A DNA stretch of 64,000 bases from Piezodorus guildinii (Eukaryota > Arthropoda > Insecta > Hemiptera > Pentatomidae): positions 177,621,600 through 177,685,599 of the forward strand of contig CM041293.1 of NCBI GenBank assembly GCA_023052935.1, written 5' to 3'. A program made the position numbers and the translations under genes. Below, one piece after another: positions 32,039-42,536 of this stretch. Within the stretch, counting starts at the first letter, position 1. Every line of letters begins with the position of its first letter. The notes beneath the pieces are model-generated. The model was not told the DNA's origin, ran no database searches, and saw nothing but the letters and a program-made list of their open reading frames with translations.

Positions 32039-33262
32039 GAAATGATCTAGACCGGTGGTTACTCACAAAAACTTTTTACTGACTCCTCTACCCAACCTCA
32101 TCGTCACTGACGAATTTCTGACCTCCCAAAGCTTTCTTAAGTGGGCCAAACAGGTGAAAGTCACATGGTGATAAGTCTGGGCTGTAGGGAGGGTGTTCCA
32201 GCGTCTCCCAGCCCAGTTGCTCCAATTTTTCTCTTGTCAGGACCGCAGTATGCTGGCGAGCATTGTCCTGAAGAAGAATCACTTCTCTCATCGGTAGATC
32301 CCTTCTTTTGCGGTGATATGCAAGTCTGACTTCATTGGAAATGTCGCAGTAGTATGCCGCATTGATAGTCCTGCGTTCATGCAAAAATTCAAGATGCAGC
32401 AAGCCAAGCTGGTCAAAAAACACAGAAGCCAAAACCTTAACAGCTGACAGCCGTGACTTGGCTTTCACTGGTCCAGGTTCCCCTTTCAGTCTCCACAGGT
32501 TCCAGTTTCATCAATGTGAGTGAGAAATGAGGCTCCCTCAGCCTGAAATTTTGCAAGACCTTCACAGACCTGCAAACAGTTCAGCTTCTGCTCAGCTGTG
32601 AGAAGTAGAGGAACCCACCTGGCACACACCTTACGAAACCCTAGCTTCTCTGTGAGTATGGAAAAAGTGCTTCCATAGGTTATCCCAACCTCACTTGCAA
32701 TGGCACTGGTGTTTAGACGTCTGTCACCTTCAATAAGCTGTCGAACACGGCTGATGTCTGCTGTGATGCTGGAGTGGGGTCTGCGGTCATGGCTTTCATT
32801 CTACACACGATCACGATCCTCCACAAACTGTTTATGCCATGCAAACACTCTGGCACGAGAAAGTGTCTCTTTCCCGAACTGTACCATCAACCTTCTCAAT
32901 ATTTCAGCCGGTTTTACACCTTCAGCAGCAAGAAATTTGATGATAATACGTTGCGCAATCAAGGAGGATACATCCTGCTCAGACATTGTCATGACAGTAA
33001 CTGGTGAGTTTGAGGGCATGCGCCCGCCTGCTTCCCAAACTCCTGGCATCCCTTCCCAACACCTCTAAACGCGGGAACGTTCCCGCACCTTCGCTGGGCT
33101 TCCAGGACAAAAAGTCTCGTTTATATTTGATTCACCCACGTATATATAAAATACTTAGGATTTAAAGTTTTAGAATTTAGATAGTCCTTGCTATTGAAAT
33201 GATTAGATAGAGGGATCAGCAAAATGTTTTTGTTAGTATCCACCGGTCTAGATCATTTTATC
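32039..33262. mobile_element. Inverted-repeat element (possibly hAT MITE) enclosing a mariner
   Basis: AATGATCTAGACCGGTGG followed by TTACTCACAAAAAC (32,040-32,071) faces GTTTTTGTTAGTATCCACCGG, then TCTAGATCATT (33,228-33,260). The inner part GACCGGTGGTTA…CAAAAAC resembles hAT-type termini. No 8-bp duplication is visible because the inverted repeat itself extends outward. Nearly all of the interior is a mariner of family M2. Confidence 0.6.
32088..33140 (-). pseudogene. Mariner family M2, 3'-truncated, transposase broken
   Basis: Minus strand. The 5' TIR is intact (TTGATTCACCCACG ending at 33,140, followed by TA). The transposase begins MPGVWEAGGRMPSNSPVTVM and continues with AAEGVKPAEILRRLMVQFG, FAWHKQFVEDRDRV and, after a frameshift, the HIDETGTCGD segment with the first catalytic Asp. 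A stop or shift precedes AKSRLSAVKVLASVFFDQ. LLQDNARQHTA gives the second Asp and SPDLSPCDFHLFGPL keeps the third Asp. It ends at GQKFVSDDEVG where the flanking inverted-repeat element takes over, so the 3' TIR is lost. It is close in sequence to the copy at 54.75-56.0 kb. Confidence 0.85.
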
Positions 33263-33354
33263 TGAAGGAGACTTATTGAAAATCTAATTAATAGGTTAAT
33301 GTTGTTTTTTTCTTTTGGCTGTACAATGTTCATTTATTTACTCAATTTTTTCAG

Positions 33355-33478
33355 GAACTTTAATCCAGTTAACTTCAACTCATTCCAAATCAAGCCGAAG
33401 CAAAGCTAAAATGAAGTCGGACAAGGAAGCAATTAGGCAGTGTTTTCTCTTTTCCAACCATCTTATTCTAGCTACAAG
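33355..33478 (+). CDS. RasGRF: RasGRF exon 1 (second PH domain, start)
   Basis: The acceptor is TTTTTTCAG|GA and the donor ACAAG|GTAAGC. The frame begins with two bases completing a codon (xGA, Gly if the previous exon ends in G), then TLIQLTSTHSKSSRSKAK, and ends with EAIRQCFLFSNHLILATR. This matches the RasGRF PH2 start, where a G-(S/T)-LIQ segment is followed some residues later by RQCFLF. It is the first exon recognised. The preceding DH-coding exon was not found in the 33 kb upstream. Confidence 0.88.
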
Positions 33479-33564
33479 GTAAGCTGTTCATTCGATAGAT
33501 AGATTGTGGAGACTTCATAATTCTTTTTTCAAATTTAACATTTTTTTAATGTTCTAGAATTACT

Positions 33565-33615
33565 TTAACTAGTCAGGTATGTGAAAGTCGTGTGTTGCTC
33601 GCACTAGGTTTTTTT
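33565..33615 (+). repeat. T element 3' terminus in intron 1
   Basis: GGTATGTGAAAGTCGTGTGT, then TGCTCGCACTAGGTTTTTTT is the conserved 3' end of the T element, 80 bases before exon 2. Confidence 0.75.
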
Positions 33616-33696
33616 TTATTTCTTAAATCTATCTAAATCCCATAAAAATATTTTTTGTACTTATTTTTATTATTAAATGTTATTTGAATTTTTCAG

Positions 33697-33803
33697 GACA
33701 TCCGGAGGACGATTGCATCTTGTTCCGGAGATCGGGAAGGTTCCACTCGCTGATGCCACGCTCATCGAAGATCCTTCAGAAAATGGTTTGAATGACGATG
33801 ATG
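33697..33803 (+). CDS. RasGRF: RasGRF exon 2 (second PH domain, middle)
   Basis: The acceptor is AATTTTTCAG|GACATC and the donor GATGATG|GTACAC. Residues: TSGGRLHLVPEIGKVPLADA, then TLIEDPSENGLNDDD with the last codon split G|AA. SGGKLHL and the DCTLIEEP-like strand of vertebrate RasGRF PH2 align here. Without splicing the frame hits TAG at 33,848, so use of the GTACAC donor is inferred from phase with exon 3. Confidence 0.85.
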
Positions 33804-33975
33804 GTACACAAACTATGAGTGATTATTTTGATTTTGGCCCGTCTACTTAGGAAGTCTTTGTCAAATAAAGACAAATCCTATTTAAATTTTTTTTTTTTTA
33901 ACTTTTCCCACTTTCCCTAAGTTATTTTATGAATTACAATTAAATGGTTTATGAACATTTTTTGCGTCTTTAAAC

Positions 33976-34334
33976 TTCTTCCAGTGACGCGACAGGCTGT
34001 GTAGGCTCTGGGCCTCGCGGTGTAAACTCTTACGAGTTTACACTCATGTTTCACGATACAATTTTTAGTGTAGGGTCATCACTCCCTACGACTTATTTTG
34101 CGAGTGGCCACCCTTTGGCTGACGGGTCTCACATACCCGGGGGAGAGGTTGTGAGTGTATTCCCATTTTTGTTTGTTTGTTTATTTATTTAACGTCACTT
34201 TATGCTACTATGGCTAAACGGATGATCCCCATTTTTTTACATCCTTATAAAAGCCCCGCCGGGACTGGGATTCGAACTCAGGACCTGTAGCATGAGAGAC
34301 TAGCGCGCTAGCCACTCAGCCACGGCTCCCCAAG
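33976..34334 (-). repeat. SINE family 3 copy with a nested SINE2 fragment
   Basis: It is flanked by GTCTTTAAACT (33,965-33,975 and 34,335-34,345). The minus-strand tRNA-like head lies at the right (complement of GGGATTCGAACTC and GCGCTAGCCACTCAGCCAC). The body includes GTGTAGGCTCTGGGCCTC and CTCACATACCCGGGGGAGAG. A 5'-truncated SINE2 piece (34,168-34,236, TAACGTCACTTTATGCTACT) is inserted and itself flanked by CCCATTTTT. Confidence 0.88.
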
Positions 34335-34764
34335 TGTCTTTAAACTATTATAAATTTATTTTTGTATGGTGAGCCTTAATCTATGATGTAATAATAATTA
34401 AAATTTACTATGGTTGTGAATCTAAAATTCTTAATCGAGGTTCCCCTAACCGTTTAAATGTGCAGTAATGCTGGGTTTGAGAAAATTCATCCTCTATGTG
34501 GTTAAGAATTTTTTCGTTTCTAAAACCTTTTAAAAAAATTGTTTTTCAAACAACTCAAAAACTATTCATCTCTTTAAAAATTATAAGTACTCATTTGAAA
34601 GATAATCAAATTCATATCCACATTAAAGCAAAAACATCATGATCTGACCAGTATTAGCAAAAGAAATAAATTTCTAACAAATATATTTAAGCATATTGGG
34701 CTTTGTGTCTATGTTTCGTGTACCGGTTCCCTTGGAAACACGTTCAATTGTTATTGGTTTTTAC

Positions 34765-35212
34765 TTTCACTTACTTATATATGAATTATATTGTAAGTGC
34801 AAGTACTGCGATCGTAAACATTTTCTAATTCCAGTTTTCAACTGGAATACACATTTTAGGGTCCTCTGAGTCCAAATAACCAAGTCGTCCAAAACAGTCT
34901 GTGTAGTAAGTCTAGCACGAAAACGAAAATTCATATTTATTAATTTTTTAAGCCTGAGACGTTACAGCAACCTTTTCATTAAAACCGGCAAACCATAAGA
35001 GCCACATTATACGATGAATTTTTTACCTTCTTACAATTTTCTCGAAAATGGTTCTAACGATTTTGATTAAAATTAATGTGGTTTAATATCATATACGTTC
35101 CATTCTGATTGAAATAGTCTGACAGGGCTTAAATGCCGATATTTTAAATTTTCTCCCTCCAAAGTATCTTTAATTTTATTGATTCGAAAAAATTTACCAT
35201 ATCATCATGTAA
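34765..35212 (+). repeat. T element, 5' two thirds
   Basis: It starts TTTTTACTTTCACTTACTTA and runs through ATTCCAGTTTTCAACTGGAA, GTCCTCTGAGTCCAAATAAC and GACAGGGCTTAAATGCCGAT to TTACCATATCATC, where it joins a SINE1 copy. The part from 34,943 onward plus the SINE is duplicated at 58,653-59,165. Confidence 0.8.
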
Positions 35213-35500
35213 GCATAGAGACTAGCACTAGACTACTCTTCTGGTCTCTGGTTCAAATCCCAGCTGTGGCAGAATAATTATTTATTCTGTTATTTCAGCC
35301 TTGGAATGACCCTGGAGTACGGAAGACCTTCCTGGGATAGTACAAACAGTCCCTATAAAGTGGGTACCTCAAAATTGGAGAGAAAAATCTTTTGGCCAAA
35401 ATTGATCTCCTTGTACAACTGTTGACCTAGAAACAGTATAAATCTCTCATTATATTTATACTGAATCCAAGACACTTCATAACTTTTAGAGGTAGAGGTT
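35213..35500 (+). repeat. SINE family 1 copy
   Basis: The short head GACTAGCACTAGACTACTC has a box B-like GGTTCAAATCCC, then AGCTGTGGCAGAATAATTAT, AGACCTTCCTGGGATAGTAC, CCTATAAAGTGGGTACC and AGACACTTCATAACTTTTAG. Confidence 0.8.
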
Positions 35501-35509
35501 AAAGAGTAA

Positions 35510-36980
35510 AATTGAAAAAAAAAAAAAAAAAATATGTTATTTTCAACTTCCATTCAACTCATTTTAAGTTTAAAAAATAAGTTAAAGAAATAAAACTTAA
35601 TTTTGCCGAATTTCTTTGATCTTGATATAATGATAAATCAAACCAAAGGTTGTAATTCTTTTAACAAGAACAAAAGAATTCATTCGAAATAGTATCATAA
35701 AATATCTAGATATTTATTATCAAATAGTTCCATGACATTTTATCGGTAATAGTTTCAAATTTTAGTTTAGTGAAATTAGTAGTTATTGCTTGCTTGATTC
35801 ATTCAAGAAATGTTCACAAACCATATTTTGTTTTCCTCTCAAGTTTAAAACAAACAATTTTAAAGAACAAACAGAAAACTTAAAATGATTGCTTGTTATA
35901 TTTTTAGTTAAAGTTGTAAGTAATTTGACTTATTTCAGCATTATTCATGATTTTAGTTTTATTTGAACAACTAACTACGAAAACTAAGGTTTTTATTTTT
36001 TTTATTTTCACTAACAAAAAATTATCTTATAAAAATTGTTTGAAGAGAAAATTTCTTTAGGTGCATTATGCGATTTTTGACAGGGGTACAAGCTTTGATT
36101 TTGTAACCATGGTAACGTCTCCAACATAGATTGGCACATGCATTCAGTATATACCTGTCTATTAGAAATAGGATGTCGATATCAATTTCTGTGAACATTA
36201 TCGATACCAGTGTAATATCGGCACAAAAATATTGATATTTATAATATCATTATTTCAATATTTAATTGAATTAAAATCAGTTGCAAATGAATGAGTAAAG
36301 ACATGATAGATAAACTATTTCTTAGAACTTACCTCTTACTGTATATAAAGTTAATATAATGAATTTCTTAATTCTCTTGACTCTAAAATATCGATATTTG
36401 TAAATATTATTATAACATTACTTTGCCTGAAAACATTTAAAGATACAAAGCAAAATCATGATAATCTTACTGTCAATATTTAAATCGTAGTAAAGTGAAA
36501 TCGAAAGGAATATCTTGATCATCTTAAGCATAGAAATATGACATTTGAAAATTAAATTAAGTTTAATAATATAGATTTAAATTAAGCACAATTTATATTT
36601 CATTACTAATTAAAACATATGTTTTTTGTTTACTTGGGAGAGAAACTGAGGTTATCTCTGTGAAACAACTATAAACCTTATTTCTAAATGTATGAATTTC
36701 CTTGATACAAATGGCAGGTTCATAAAAAAAAAAAAAAAAAAAAAAATGTGCTACGTGTGTACAGTCTATAGCCACATTCAGATTACAATGATATACTTCA
36801 AGTTGATATACCTCTGTAGGGTGATGATGTTTTACAATTAAATGAAACAATAATAAAAAACAAACTTTGCATTCTCAACATACTTTAACCAATATACTCT
36901 TCTTTCCAACGAATTCCAGCGCATATTGATAATTTAAAAAAGTTTTCACTTTTACCGGCAGTCCCTTAACTGCCTTAATT
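35510..36980. other. AT-rich intron sequence with one dispersed repeat
   Basis: 36,505-36,680 (CATAGAAATATGACATTTGA; AATTAAAACATATG; GAGAAACTGAGGTTATCT) recurs at 62,575-62,720. A poly(A) run of about 20 lies at 36,725-36,745. Nothing else recognised. Confidence 0.5.
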
Positions 36981-37589
36981 GTAATTTATTACTTTCACTT
37001 ACTATATATAGTAAGGGGAAGTATTGTGATCATGAAAATTTTCTAATTCCAGTTTTCAATGGAAATACACGTTTTAGGGTCTCCTGAGTCCAAATAACTA
37101 AGTCCCGCAAAAAGGTCTGTGTGTGTGCGTGTGTGTGGAAACAGTAAGTCCTATGAAACTGAAATTTTATATTTAAGACAAATATACACCCGAGACGTTA
37201 CAAAACCTTTTTCATCAAAATGAGCTTACCAGAAGAGCCACTTTATACCATGCATTTTGCACCTTTTTTCGATTTTCTCAAAAATGGTTACGACGATTTT
37301 GATTAAACTCGCTATATCGATGTAGAATTTAATGGGCTTTAATATCATGTAGGTTTCATTTGGATTAAAATGGTCTGACAGGGCTTAAATGCCGATGTTT
37401 TAAATTTACTTCCTCTAAAATACCTTTAATTTTGTCGATTCTATAAAAATAACTATATTATCTTGTTACCACTGATGAAAAACAGGTAAATATATAAATT
37501 GAATGGATTCGATACCCAACTAAAGGAGAAAACAGAAAAATATTTTTTTAATGCAATTTTTCGTTTTCGAACATATGAACTGTAATATA

Positions 37590-38501
37590 TTGGGCTGATG
37601 CGAAATTAATGCAGGTTTCCTCTATTGCAATATCTTAATTCCAATTGTGTAAACAAAGCTAATCCTAACATTGATCATTATTATACCAAAACAAACCTTA
37701 TCTAATATCCTCTCTTTCACCATGAATTTGTTTAGTAAAATCGTTTTGTTCAGTGTGTTCAAAGGTCTTGAATCGAAAATGTCAAAGTGCGATTTTCGTC
37801 AAATTTATTTTTACAAATTTAAATTAGGGTGCAGCGCTGCGCAAACGGCTCGTAATATTAATGAAGTGTGGGGTCAGGGGGCTATTAATGAGTGCACGGT
37901 GCAGCGTTGGTTCCAGAAGTTTCGCAGAGGAGATTTCGACCTCGAAGACAAGGAAGGTCGGGGCCGTCATCTTGCTCTGGACAACGACCAGCTGAGGTCA
38001 AAAGTGGAAGAAGACCCAACCAAAACCACACGAGAAATGGCAGCGGAACTCAGTGTGAACCAATCCACAGTTGTACGCCACTTGGAAGCAATTGGTAAGG
38101 TAAAAAAGTTGGCCAAGTGGGTGCCAGTAGTAACGCCAGACCACACGTTGCACAACCAACGCTTCGACGACTGCACGAGTTGGGCTACGAAGTTCTCCAA
38201 CATCCGCCTTATTCACCTGACCTCTCTCCTACAGACTTCCACTTTTTCAGGCATCTGGACAACTTTTTGAGGGAGAAAAAATTTTCAAAACCAGGACGAC
38301 ATTGAAAATTCTTTTCGTGATTTCATTGAGTCCAGGGATTCGGATTTTTTTTTCTGGTGGAATAAGAAAGCTTGTTGAACGTTGGCAAAAGTGCATTGAT
38401 TCAGATGGAAATTATTTTGATTAAATATATATGGTTAAAGTAAAGATATGGCGTATTTACAATACCTACTAAAAACCTGCATTAATTTTGCATCAACCCA
38501 A
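37590..38501 (+). mobile_element. Mariner family M3, internally deleted
   Basis: The TIR TTGGGCTGATGCGAAATTAA, then TGCAGG (37,590) is answered by CCTGCATTAATTTTGCATCA, then ACCCAA (to 38,501), with TA at 37,588-37,589 and 38,502-38,503. At 912 bp it lacks about 0.4 kb of the transposase centre. It is inserted in a T element in RasGRF intron 2. Confidence 0.92.
37779..38424 (+). pseudogene. Mariner M3 transposase, broken
   Basis: It begins MSKCDFRQIYFYKFKLGCSA, then GQGAINECTVQRWFQKFRRG, EMAAELSVNQSTVVRHLEAI and GKVKKLAKWVP: the two helix-turn-helix motifs of a HsMar1/cecropia-like mariner transposase. After WVP the deletion joins to ARPHVAQPTLRRLHELGYEV in another frame, so the first Asp and the second Asp of the triad are gone. 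SPDLSPTDFHFFRHLDNF retains the third Asp. A further frameshift precedes SGGIRKLVERWQKCIDSDGN, then YFD and the stop. No active product is possible. Confidence 0.88.
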
Positions 38502-39059
38502 TACATGTATGATACACCATTGAAAAGCTAAAGATTTCAGAAAAAATATTATCTTCTACACAAGCTTTTAAAAGTTAATAGAGAATGATAAAAAGCCGAT
38601 AAAACTAAGTAATTGTTTTAGATAATAATATAATAGATTTTTTCATAAAACTCATGTTTCTATAGAAATTCAATTTAATTGATTCATTAATAGTTTCACT
38701 TTTTTTTTTTTATTTCTAACTGTATTTGAAAATTCTTTCATTGATTTAAAAAATGGAGGTAAGTGAAAGTCGTGTGTTGCCCGCACCAGATTTTTTTTTA
38801 TTAATTTTAAATTCTACGCAGACCACTAACTATATATTAATGGACCACCCTGTATTTGAACTATCACTTGGAAGTACTGCTATACCACTGATAGCTAAAC
38901 ATAAACAGTCAGTCTATTTAGTAATCATGTCTGGTCATTAAAACCATATTATAATTAGTTCAGTAATTCTATGAATAGTGCTGAAATAAAAATTGGTATT
39001 TAAAGTAATTTCCTTTAAAAGTTTTTTTTTTTTTAAATTGATAATTTTTTTGTTTTCAG

Positions 39060-39202
39060 AAGGTTTATCCAACGAACTCGGAGGGAAAGATTTCAAAATT
39101 CTGGTGGAATGGAAGGGCAGTTTGATGGGACAACAGACAGCTATCTTCCTAATAGCGCCGACGATACAGGAGAAAGCTGCCTGGATATCTGACATCAGTC
39201 AG
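39060..39202 (+). CDS. RasGRF: RasGRF exon 3 (second PH domain, end)
   Basis: The acceptor is TTTGTTTTCAG|AAGG and the donor CAGTCAG|GTAATA. After completing Glu it reads GLSNELGGKDFKILVEWKGS, then QQTAIFLIAPTIQEKAAWIS and DISQ. The DFKI strand and the QEKAAW-SDISQ helix are the classical C-terminal end of a PH domain and match RasGRF PH2. It ends in phase 0. A T element end lies 265 bases upstream. Confidence 0.93.
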
Positions 39203-39339
39203 GTAATAATATGATTATTCTTTTCTCCACATCCTAGTCCCGATGTAGTCTACGTCTCCCTCTCTTATTTTCATCCACACTGAAGTCCTTCTGTTATTAA
39301 ACTAAAACTTCTGTAGGCCCAACTATGGGGTAAATGAAT

Positions 39340-40012
39340 GCTTTGGATGATGTCAATGCAAAGAATATGACACGTTTTTATATAGCATCCGCTTTTGTTA
39401 TAGCAACTTTTTCACTAAAATCAGCTGACCAAAAATGTTGCTTTATCCCATGCATTTTTGCAATTTTTTACGATGTATTCAAAAATGGTTTTAAAAATTT
39501 TGATTAAACTCGCTATATCAATCTGAAACTTAATGGGCTTTAATGTGATATAAGTTTCATTCTGATTGAAGTAGTCTAACAGGGCTTAAATGGCGTATTT
39601 TTGTGTTTTCTTTCTCTAAAGTATCTTTAATTTTGTACATTCTAAAAGATTAACCATATTTGATGACAAACTAAAGGATAAAACAGAAAAATTTGCTTTT
39701 AATCTAATGTTTGTTTTTCTGATATTAGGAACAGTAATATAGATGGATAATATACTATTGGAAAGAGAAAGATTTTAGAAAAAACATTGTAATACACAAA
39801 GTTGTAAAAGATAATACAAAGTGAGGAATAAAGAATTAACTTATTACTGATTAACAATTTAATATAGTTATTTAATCTAAATCATATGTTTCCTACAAAA
39901 ATGAATCACGTTTTATTAAAATCAACTCAAAATATTATTCAAATTGAAGTATAGTTAATTGATTTTAACAGTCGAGGTAAGTTGTGTGTTGCTCGCACCA
40001 GATTTTTTCACT
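39340..40012 (+). repeat. T element, 3' two thirds
   Basis: From AACTTTTTCACTAAAATCAG through GTCTAACAGGGCTTAAATGG and AACTAAAGGATAAAACAG to GTCGAGGTAAGTTGTGTGTT, then GCTCGCACCAGATTTTTTC. The GAAAGT of the terminal repeat is lost in this copy. Confidence 0.75.
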
Positions 40013-40146
40013 TTTGGGAGACTTTTGTTAAAGGTTGAAGAAATGGGACATGTCCTCGCCATCTCTTATCATGTTCCTATCTTTAGTAAAACAATATCCC
40101 TTCTTTTATATCAATTACTATTTTAGAAGAGTAATTTAAGTTATGA

Positions 40147-40525
40147 ATATATTATTCGGAACAGTCTCTTCTAATTTGTTTATATATTTATTTATCATAA
40201 CATATAAAACATGATTTTTAAAATATTACGAGTCTACATGATAGTTGCAAGTGCATAGCAACCAAAAGGTTGAGATAATGGATATGTGACAATGAAAAGA
40301 TAAATTTTAACAGAATTATTCATATCTAGGAACTTAATATGAATGATACTACAATAGTAATTGACCTATATTGGGATACAATATGGAAATAAATATGATA
40401 TTTGAAAATCAGAAGATGAGGCATAAGGTACCTCGAAACGTAATGTTTTAAAAATCATGTTTTATATGTTATGATAAATAAATGTATAAACAAATTAGAA
40501 GAGACTGTTCCGAATAATATATTCA
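40147..40525. repeat. Foldback related to the one at 57.3-57.8 kb
   Basis: AATATATTATTCGGAACAGT … ATAAAACATGATTTTTAAAA is answered by TTTTAAAAATCATGTTTTAT … ACTGTTCCGAATAATATATT, arms of about 85 bases. Between them the right side carries CAGAAGATGAGG and CCTCGAAACGTAATG (40,410-40,445), the same core as in the 57-kb foldback. Confidence 0.85.
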
Positions 40526-40855
40526 TAATATCCCTTCTCTTTTAGAATCATAGATTGTCCATTTCCATTAGTTTAAAACGTTAGAAAGCACAATAGTGAG
40601 ATTTCCCTATAGTTTCCATAATCCAGTTTATCCACTTGTTGATGAATTGTTAAAATAAAAACCACCTTCCATTCTTCTGACATTTCTTCCTTCCTCAATT
40701 TTCCAATATTAGTTCATAAATATTCTTGTGTATTGCCTCTTCTCCTAATAAGAGTGTTTCCACTTTCAATCCTATCCTATCAATTTCTGTCTCTTATGAT
40801 TTTATATAAGTGTATAATAACTTCTAATTTAATTATTCCACGTGTGTGTATATAA

Positions 40856-40857
<2 letters not shown>

Positions 40858-40943
<86 letters not shown>
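40858..40943. repeat. Compound (CA)n(TA)n microsatellite
   Basis: About 15 CA units (40,860-40,890) pass directly into about 26 TA units (to 40,943), 60 bases before exon 4. It is followed by a poly(T) tract at about 40,980-40,997. Confidence 0.95.
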
Positions 40944-40946
<3 letters not shown>

Positions 40947-41004
40947 ACTACTTAATTAAATTAATAAATTAAATTAATTTTTTTTTTTTTTTTTTTTATT
41001 ACAG

Positions 41005-41154
41005 TGTATGGATAATGTTCATTTTAACGACCTTTTACACAGCTCCTTGTCCGACACATCATCAGTTACCATGCCACAGTTTATTAAAAACGATCCTAAA
41101 CTCTTCAAAGATGATGTTGATATTAGATTTAGTCGTACACTCAACTCCTGTAAG
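41005..41154 (+). CDS. RasGRF: RasGRF exon 4 (PH-REM junction)
   Basis: The acceptor is a long T run then ATTACAG|TGT and the donor TGTAAG|GTATGT, phase 0 at both ends. It reads CMDNVHFNDLLHSSLSDTSS, then VTMPQFIKNDPKLFKDDVDI and RFSRTLNSCK. In RasGRF proteins the PH2 helix leads into a segment of the form V-x-P-x-x-I-K-x-D-x-x-L-x-x-D-x-x-D-I-x-F-S-x-T-L-N-S-C-K, which this exon follows closely. Confidence 0.93.
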
Positions 41155-41328
41155 GTATGTTTGGCAGCTATGTGATTTTTATGCAATACATTTTAAAGTA
41201 CATAGTGTTTCTAGGATTGTTAGTTGTCGGAAAAAGTGTATTGAAAAAAGTGGTAAATATTTTGAAAAAAATATATTTAATTTGTTTTCTGATTTATTTT
41301 TTCATATTTCTAAAAATGCTGGAAGGAA

Positions 41329-41838
41329 TTAGTCCGGGTGGGGTCAGTAAATGAAACTACTAAATAGATTCAACTATTTATTATTTGCCAACGTTTCGTT
41401 TAATTTCATTAATTAATTTACAATGGCTATAGTATAATACTAAAATGGCTATACAGAAAATGTACAAAGATATCAATATTCACATGAAATAGGAAACATT
41501 AAAATTGAAATTAATTAAAATTAAAATTGTTCTGTATAGCCCTTTCATTATTATACTATAGCCATTGTAATTTAATTAATTGATTTCTTCATATATATAT
41601 ATTTGTTTTTGTTTTAATACCGATATTCTCTAGCTCAATAGTTTATACAATATTGTATTCAATGTTATTGTAATTGTATTTCTTTTGTATCTTTTTAGCC
41701 CCGATGATAACCCACAATGGGGTTCGAAATGTTGGCAAACAATAAATAATTTAAACTATTTAGTTGTTTCATTTACTGACCGCCACCTGGACTAATTCCT
41801 GCCAGTAATTCTCAAACGGTCAACTAATTATATCCACT
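41329..41838. repeat. Foldback with hammerhead-like core
   Basis: The left arm ATTAGTCCGGGTGGGGTCAG, then TAAATGAAACTACTAAATAG and TTGCCAACGTTTCG (to 41,400) faces the right arm CCCACAATGGGGTTCGAAAT, then GTTTCATTTACTGACCGCCA and CCTGGACTAAT (41,709-41,799). A second inner inverted block is AATGGCTATAGTATAATA / TATTATACTATAGCCATT. The plus-strand core is CCGATGATAACCC … GGGGTTCGAAATGTTGG. The tail CCAGTAATTCTCAAACGGTC also ends the repeat at 26.2 kb. Confidence 0.8.
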
Positions 41839-42010
41839 ATTTCTAAAAATGGTCTGACTTCATGATAATCTAATTTATGTCTGAAAACCCAATAAAATAT
41901 GTAAAATTTCTTGATTTTTCAGTTTATAAATATTTTATAATAAAGTAGAATATCCTTTATTTTTTTTTTTCAGAACCATTGAACTTTATAAATTATTATT
42001 TTATTTACAG

Positions 42011-42207
42011 GTTCCTCAGATCCGCTATGCTACACCCGAACGCCTTCTAGAACGATTAACCGATCTTCGTTTTTTATCGATAGATTTCCTCAATACATTT
42101 CTTCTTACTTATAGAGTATTTACTGATGGTGTTACGGTAATTGAAGCTCTGAAGAAAGTTTTCTACAATGCTGACCCTCCTGATCTTCAAGCGACTGATC
42201 AATTTAT
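42011..42207 (+). CDS. RasGRF: RasGRF exon 5 (REM segment)
   Basis: The acceptor is TTATTTACAG|GTTCCT. It encodes [20 protein letters not shown], then [40 protein letters not shown] and ATDQF. This is the RasGEF N-terminal (REM) module that stabilises the CDC25 domain and is the most diagnostic stretch of the gene. Reading through gives ATG TAA, so the donor must be ATTTAT|GTAAAT, leaving AT to be completed by T of exon 6 (Ile). Confidence 0.95.
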
Positions 42208-42536
42208 GTAAATATTAGTTTGTTGTTTTATTATTTTAGAATTGTAAAATATTTCATTAGTCATTTGTAATTATTTTTATGTCACAATCAATTGAAACAA
42301 AGCTCATTTTAATAGCCATCATAGTTATGAGATATTGAGATCTAGTTAGAAAGGCAATAAATTTGTCATCAATGTATGATGTAATCCATGAATGTAATCC
42401 ACAGTGAGAAAAGCGGATACAATTTAGTGATTATTTTAGATAATAATTTCTATTGATACATTATTTTATCTAAAATAAATGTTTTCATCAAAACTTAATA
42501 ATTATTATAAATTATGAGAAATATTATTGGTTTATA

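Larger units (their letters stand above)
36985..38795 (+). repeat. T element, near-complete, split by a mariner
   Basis: The start is ATTACTTTCACTTACTATAT (36,987) and the end GGAGGTAAGTGAAAGTCGTG, then TGTTGCCCGCACCAGATTTT (38,756-38,795). ACTTTCACTTAC and GTAAGTGAAAGT are perfect 12-bp inverted repeats near the two ends. Without the mariner the element is about 0.9 kb. It is noncoding. Internal landmarks are GGTCTCCTGAGTCCAAATAA, GAAACTGAAATTTTATATTT, GAGACGTTACA and GTCTGACAGGGCTTAAATGC. Confidence 0.8.

Noticed and set aside
1..33354. Upstream RasGRF exons (first PH, IQ, DH domains)
   Set aside because: I looked for splice-flanked blocks with DH- or PH-like text and found none I could defend; decayed transposons explain the less AT-rich segments.
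38753..38941. 62-codon frame starting inside a T element end
   Set aside because: It spans the transposon terminus and intron sequence; chance frame.
41200..41290. Mariner-like ending (KKCIEKSGKYFEKN) just after exon 4
   Set aside because: Only about 15 residues resemble a mariner C terminus, with no TIR or further homology; too little to call.
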